Shown here one piece after another: positions 52,091-55,262 of a stretch of DNA of 55,262 nucleotides. The notes under the pieces were generated by a model. The model did no database searches. It saw only the letters and a program-made list of their open reading frames with translations, and was not told the DNA's origin. Numbering within the stretch: position 1 is the first letter of the stretch; each line of letters begins with the position of its first letter. A program made the position numbers and the translations under genes. The DNA is taken from the NCBI GenBank assembly GCA_005808665.1, contig SYLG01000094.1, positions 1-55,262 on the forward strand, given 5' to 3'. The DNA is from Planctomycetia bacterium (GTDB lineage: Bacteria; Planctomycetota; Planctomycetia; Gemmatales; Gemmataceae).

Positions 52091-55000
52091 TCAAATCTTG
52101 TAGCGATCCTGAAGGGGGGTAACGGTCCAATTGGGATTGGCTTTTCTTTCCTTGCAACCTTCGACGGCGGCCAAGGCGGCGGAAATGGTAGTGATGCAAG
52201 TTACGCGGCAGGCAACCGCCTCGGCCCGGATCCTTGTTTCATCCGTTCGGGAACCCCGCCCACTTGGGGTGTTTATCACCATGGTAACCCGGCCGTTTTT
52301 AAGATGATCGATAAGGTTGGGGCGACCTTCCTGGAGTTTTGGCACCATTTCAACCGGTACCCCTGCTAGTGTCAGGCATTCTGCAGTACCCCGCGTGGAA
52401 AGGAGCTGGTAACCCAAATCTACCAAAGCCTTGCCAATGTCAATGACCTCCGGCTTGTCACGATCCGCCACGGAGAGGAAGACGCATCCATCCATGGGAA
52501 GGGGGCTGCTGGCCGCCAGCTGGCTTTTTGCAAAGGCCATCCCAAAGGTCTCATCCGTCCCCATAACCTCTCCGGTGGACCTCATTTCCGGTCCAAGGAG
52601 GATGTCTACACCTGGAAACCGATTGAAAGGAAATACGCTTTCCTTTATGGAGTAGTGGGAAGGGGTTACTTCAGAGGTGGCCCCTAATTCATTCAAAGTT
52701 TTGCCTGCCATAACCAAAGAGGCAAGGCGAGCCAAATTCACACCGGTTGCTTTGCTAACAAAGGGAACCGTCCGGCTGGCCCTGGGGTTGACCTCAAGCA
52801 CATAAACCTTCCAGCTGCCGGTGGAGGACCCTTCCAAAGTTTTCCTAAGGGGATGGTTCCTTAGCCCTGCCACGGCAAATTGGACATTCATCAGGCCTTT
52901 GACCTGAAGCTCCCGGGCCATTTCCCGAGTTTGGCGTTTAATCTCATCAACAACCCCTTTGGGAAGGCTATGGGGTGGCAAAACACAGGCGGAGTCCCCG
53001 GAATGAATCCCGGCTTCTTCGATGTGTTGCATAACCCCGCCAATAAGGGTGTCCATTCCATCAGAAAGGCAATCGACATCCACTTCGATGGCCGCTTCGA
53101 GGAATTGATCGATGAGGACGGGTTTACCTTGGGTGAGTTCCACCGCACGAAGCATATAGCGGGAGAGGGATTCCTCGTCATAGACGATTTCCATGCCGCG
53201 CCCGCCAAGGACATAGCTTGGCCTGACCAAAACCGGGAACCCAATTGACCTTGCAATACGCAGGGCTTGTTGAACATCAAGGGCGGTTCCCGAGGGGGGT
53301 TGGCTTAAACCCAAGCGGTCAACAAGAGCACCAAATCGCTTGCGGTCTTCGGCGGTGTCGATGCTTTCGACGGATGTGCCAATGATCGGAGCCCCTGCGG
53401 TTTCGAGTGCATGAGCGAGGTTTAAAGGGGTTTGGCCTCCAAATTGGACAATCAATCCCATGGGATCGACTCGGTCGCAAATGTTTAAAACATCCTCAGA
53501 GGTGAGAGGTTCGAAGAAAAGCATATCCGAGGTGTCATAATCAGTGGAAACGGTTTCAGGGTTGGAGTTGACCATGATGGTGGTGAAACCTGCCTTGCGG
53601 AGTGCAAAAGAGGCTTGGCAGCAACAATAATCAAATTCGATTCCCTGGCCAATGCGATTAGGGCCGCCCCCAAGAATCATAATGCGGGGATTTCCACCCT
53701 TGGGAAGTATCTCATCCTCTTCCATTTCGTCGGCGGTTGAGCCAATGCGGCGGATGGGTTGTTCGTAGGTGGAATAATAGTAGGGTGTATAAGCTTCAAA
53801 TTCTGCCGCACAAGTGTCAACCCTTTTATATACGGGGGTGACACCGAGTAGCTTGCGGTGGCGGCGGACTTCGGTTTCCGTTGTGTGCCAAAGGAAGGCT
53901 AATTGTTGGTCGGAAAAGCCGGACATTTTGGCGGTTCGCAGGATGGATTCATTGGCGGCCTGCAGGTTGGGGATTTTGGCCAATTCGTCTTCTTCCAGGC
54001 ACAAATCCCGGATATGGGCAAGAAACCAGGGGTCAACCTTTGTGCGATCATGGATCATTTCAAGAGTCATGCCATCTTTGAAGGCAAGCCGAAGCCACCA
54101 AATGCGCTCGCAATTGGGGACAGAAATTTTGGCGATGATTTCGTCCCGGGTTGGTCGTTTTTCGGAGTACCAGGGATCTTGGCGATCACAGCCCAAACCA
54201 AACCGGCCCGTTTCCAGCCCTCGAAGAGCCTTTTGCAGCGATTCCTTAAAGTTGCGACCAATAGCCATGGTCTCGCCAACACTTTTCATTTGCGTTGTCA
54301 GGACCGGGTTGGCATCAGGGAATTTTTCAAAAGCCCAACGGGGAATCTTGGTAACCACATAATCAATAGAGGGTTCAAAGCAGGCAGGGGTTTCGCGGGT
54401 GATGTCGTTTTTCAGTTCGTCAAGCCGGTAACCAACGGCCAACTTGGCGGCGATTTTGGCAATGGGAAACCCTGTCGCTTTGGATGCCAAGGCAGAGCTA
54501 CGGGAAACCCGTGGGTTCATTTCGATGGCAATCATGGCACCATTTGCCGGGTTCACGGCAAATTGGATGTTGGATCCCCCTGTATCCACCCCGATTTCGC
54601 GAATAATGGCAAGCGAAGCATCACGCATGACCTGATATTCTTTGTCTGTGAGCGTTTGGGCGGGAGCTACGGTGATGCTATCTCCCGTATGAACTCCCAT
54701 TGGATCAAGGTTCTCAATGGAACAGACAATCACCACATTGTCAGCAGAGTCGCGCATTACCTCGAGTTCGTATTCTTTCCAACCTAAAATCGATTCTTCG
54801 ATCAGGATTTCATGTACCGGGGAAAGGTCAAGGCCCCTGGCCACAAGGTCGGAGTATTCTTCCCGGTTGTAGGCTATCCCTCCTCCGGACCCTCCCAAGG
54901 TGAAGCTGGGACGGAGCACACAAGGCAGGCCAATACTGTCCCTAATCGCCAATGCCTCTTCCATGGACCTGACAACACCTGAATTAGGTACGGCTATGCC

Positions 55001-55262
55001 GATCTTCTTCATGGCTTGTTTGAACAGTTCCCGATCTTCCCCCTTGTTGATGGCAACCGGGTTGGCTCCAATCATCTCGACGCCCCATTTTTCGAGGATT
55101 CCCCGCTTATGAAGCTCCATCGATGTGTTTAAAGCCGTTTGTCCACCCACTGTAGGTAATAGTGCGTCTGGTCGTTCTTTTTCAATGATCCGTTCCACCA
55201 CATCCCAAGTGATTGGTTCAATATAGGTTCGGTCCGCCATTTCCGGATCGGTCATGATCGTG
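52091..55262 (-). CDS. carB: Carbamoyl-phosphate synthase large subunit (partial, N-terminus outside)
   Basis: The synthetase subunit that makes carbamoyl phosphate from bicarbonate, ammonia (from CarA) and two ATP, for pyrimidines and arginine. About 1057 codons are present, and the right edge cuts off roughly the first 50 residues; the frame continues past the first ATG as [24 protein letters not shown]. Both ATP-grasp halves are seen: [37 protein letters not shown] in the first, then [62 protein letters not shown] and [19 protein letters not shown] in the second. The MGS-like allosteric domain closes the protein ([43 protein letters not shown]). The carA gene is expected beyond the window or elsewhere. 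Confidence 0.97.
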   Translation of the reverse strand, partial: TIMTDPEMADRTYIEPITWDVVERIIEKERPDALLPTVGGQTALNTSMELHKRGILEKWGVEMIGANPVAINKGEDRELFKQAMKKIGIAVPNSGVVRSMEEALAIRDSIGLPCVLRPSFTLGGSGGGIAYNREEYSDLVARGLDLSPVHEILIEESILGWKEYELEVMRDSADNVVIVCSIENLDPMGVHTGDSITVAPAQTLTDKEYQVMRDASLAIIREIGVDTGGSNIQFAVNPANGAMIAIEMNPRVSRSSALASKATGFPIAKIAAKLAVGYRLDELKNDITRETPACFEPSIDYVVTKIPRWAFEKFPDANPVLTTQMKSVGETMAIGRNFKESLQKALRGLETGRFGLGCDRQDPWYSEKRPTRDEIIAKISVPNCERIWWLRLAFKDGMTLEMIHDRTKVDPWFLAHIRDLCLEEDELAKIPNLQAANESILRTAKMSGFSDQQLAFLWHTTETEVRRHRKLLGVTPVYKRVDTCAAEFEAYTPYYYSTYEQPIRRIGSTADEMEEDEILPKGGNPRIMILGGGPNRIGQGIEFDYCCCQASFALRKAGFTTIMVNSNPETVSTDYDTSDMLFFEPLTSEDVLNICDRVDPMGLIVQFGGQTPLNLAHALETAGAPIIGTSVESIDTAEDRKRFGALVDRLGLSQPPSGTALDVQQALRIARSIGFPVLVRPSYVLGGRGMEIVYDEESLSRYMLRAVELTQGKPVLIDQFLEAAIEVDVDCLSDGMDTLIGGVMQHIEEAGIHSGDSACVLPPHSLPKGVVDEIKRQTREMARELQVKGLMNVQFAVAGLRNHPLRKTLEGSSTGSWKVYVLEVNPRASRTVPFVSKATGVNLARLASLVMAGKTLNELGATSEVTPSHYSIKESVFPFNRFPGVDILLGPEMRSTGEVMGTDETFGMAFAKSQLAASSPLPMDGCVFLSVADRDKPEVIDIGKALVDLGYQLLSTRGTAECLTLAGVPVEMVPKLQEGRPNLIDHLKNGRVTMVINTPSGRGSRTDETRIRAEAVACRVTCITTISAALAAVEGCKERKANPNWTVTPLQDRYKI

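Overview
This window looks like chromosomal DNA of a planctomycete, most likely a Gemmataceae-type lineage. The signature families are a DUF1559 prepilin-like protein, a DUF1501 plus PSCyt1/DUF1549/DUF1553 (PSD1) pair, FHA-domain proteins, a large YidC, haem-rich secreted proteins, and weak Shine-Dalgarno use with TTG/GTG starts. Base composition is moderate (about half G+C) and uniform, with one clear exception at about 50.5-51.3 kb.

Layout. 0-1.4 kb: the end of an unknown gene, a DUF1559 gene broken at a G6 run, and upstream of it a well-formed cobalamin riboswitch. 1.4-4.4 kb: dihydroorotase (pyrC) and a PYROXD2-like FAD oxidoreductase. 4.4-8.8 kb: a DnaE-family polymerase with an eroded PHP domain, translationally coupled to an aminodeoxyfutalosine-deaminase-like amidohydrolase; the intergenic region in front holds a perfect 10-bp inverted repeat. 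8.8-18.1 kb: di-haem cytochrome, FIST protein, a lone E2-type acyltransferase domain, secreted esterase, rsmH and a seven-haem TPR protein. 18.2-25.6 kb: a minus-strand set of mnmE, yidC, a metallophosphatase and a large secreted protein resembling a degenerate subtilase. 26.4-30.1 kb: HAD phosphatase, FHA-GAF-histidine kinase and a BON-domain protein. 30.2-38.9 kb: a sugar nucleotidyltransferase, membrane metallophosphatase, clpS, a TIM-barrel isomerase, a three-gene ABC exporter, a PqaA-type protein and a GtrB-like glycosyltransferase.

39.1-49.4 kb is the most system-like part. An HpcH/HpaI aldolase fused to a bicupin overlaps a D-2-hydroxyacid dehydrogenase by 4 nt. It faces a tight minus-strand operon of PSD1, DUF1501, SMP-30/gluconolactonase, NHL propeller and zinc alcohol dehydrogenase. 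Together they suggest a catabolic module for a sugar acid or related hydroxy acid; this is inference. 49.4-51.5 kb is an accessory patch: an IS5-type transposase fossil followed by a GC-rich, Tat-exported DUF1264 gene that looks horizontally acquired. The window ends with an FHA protein and the carbamoyl-phosphate synthase large subunit (carB), whose N-terminus lies beyond the edge.

No rRNA, tRNA, CRISPR array or intact insertion sequence was seen. All assignments come from reading motifs by eye; no database search was run.
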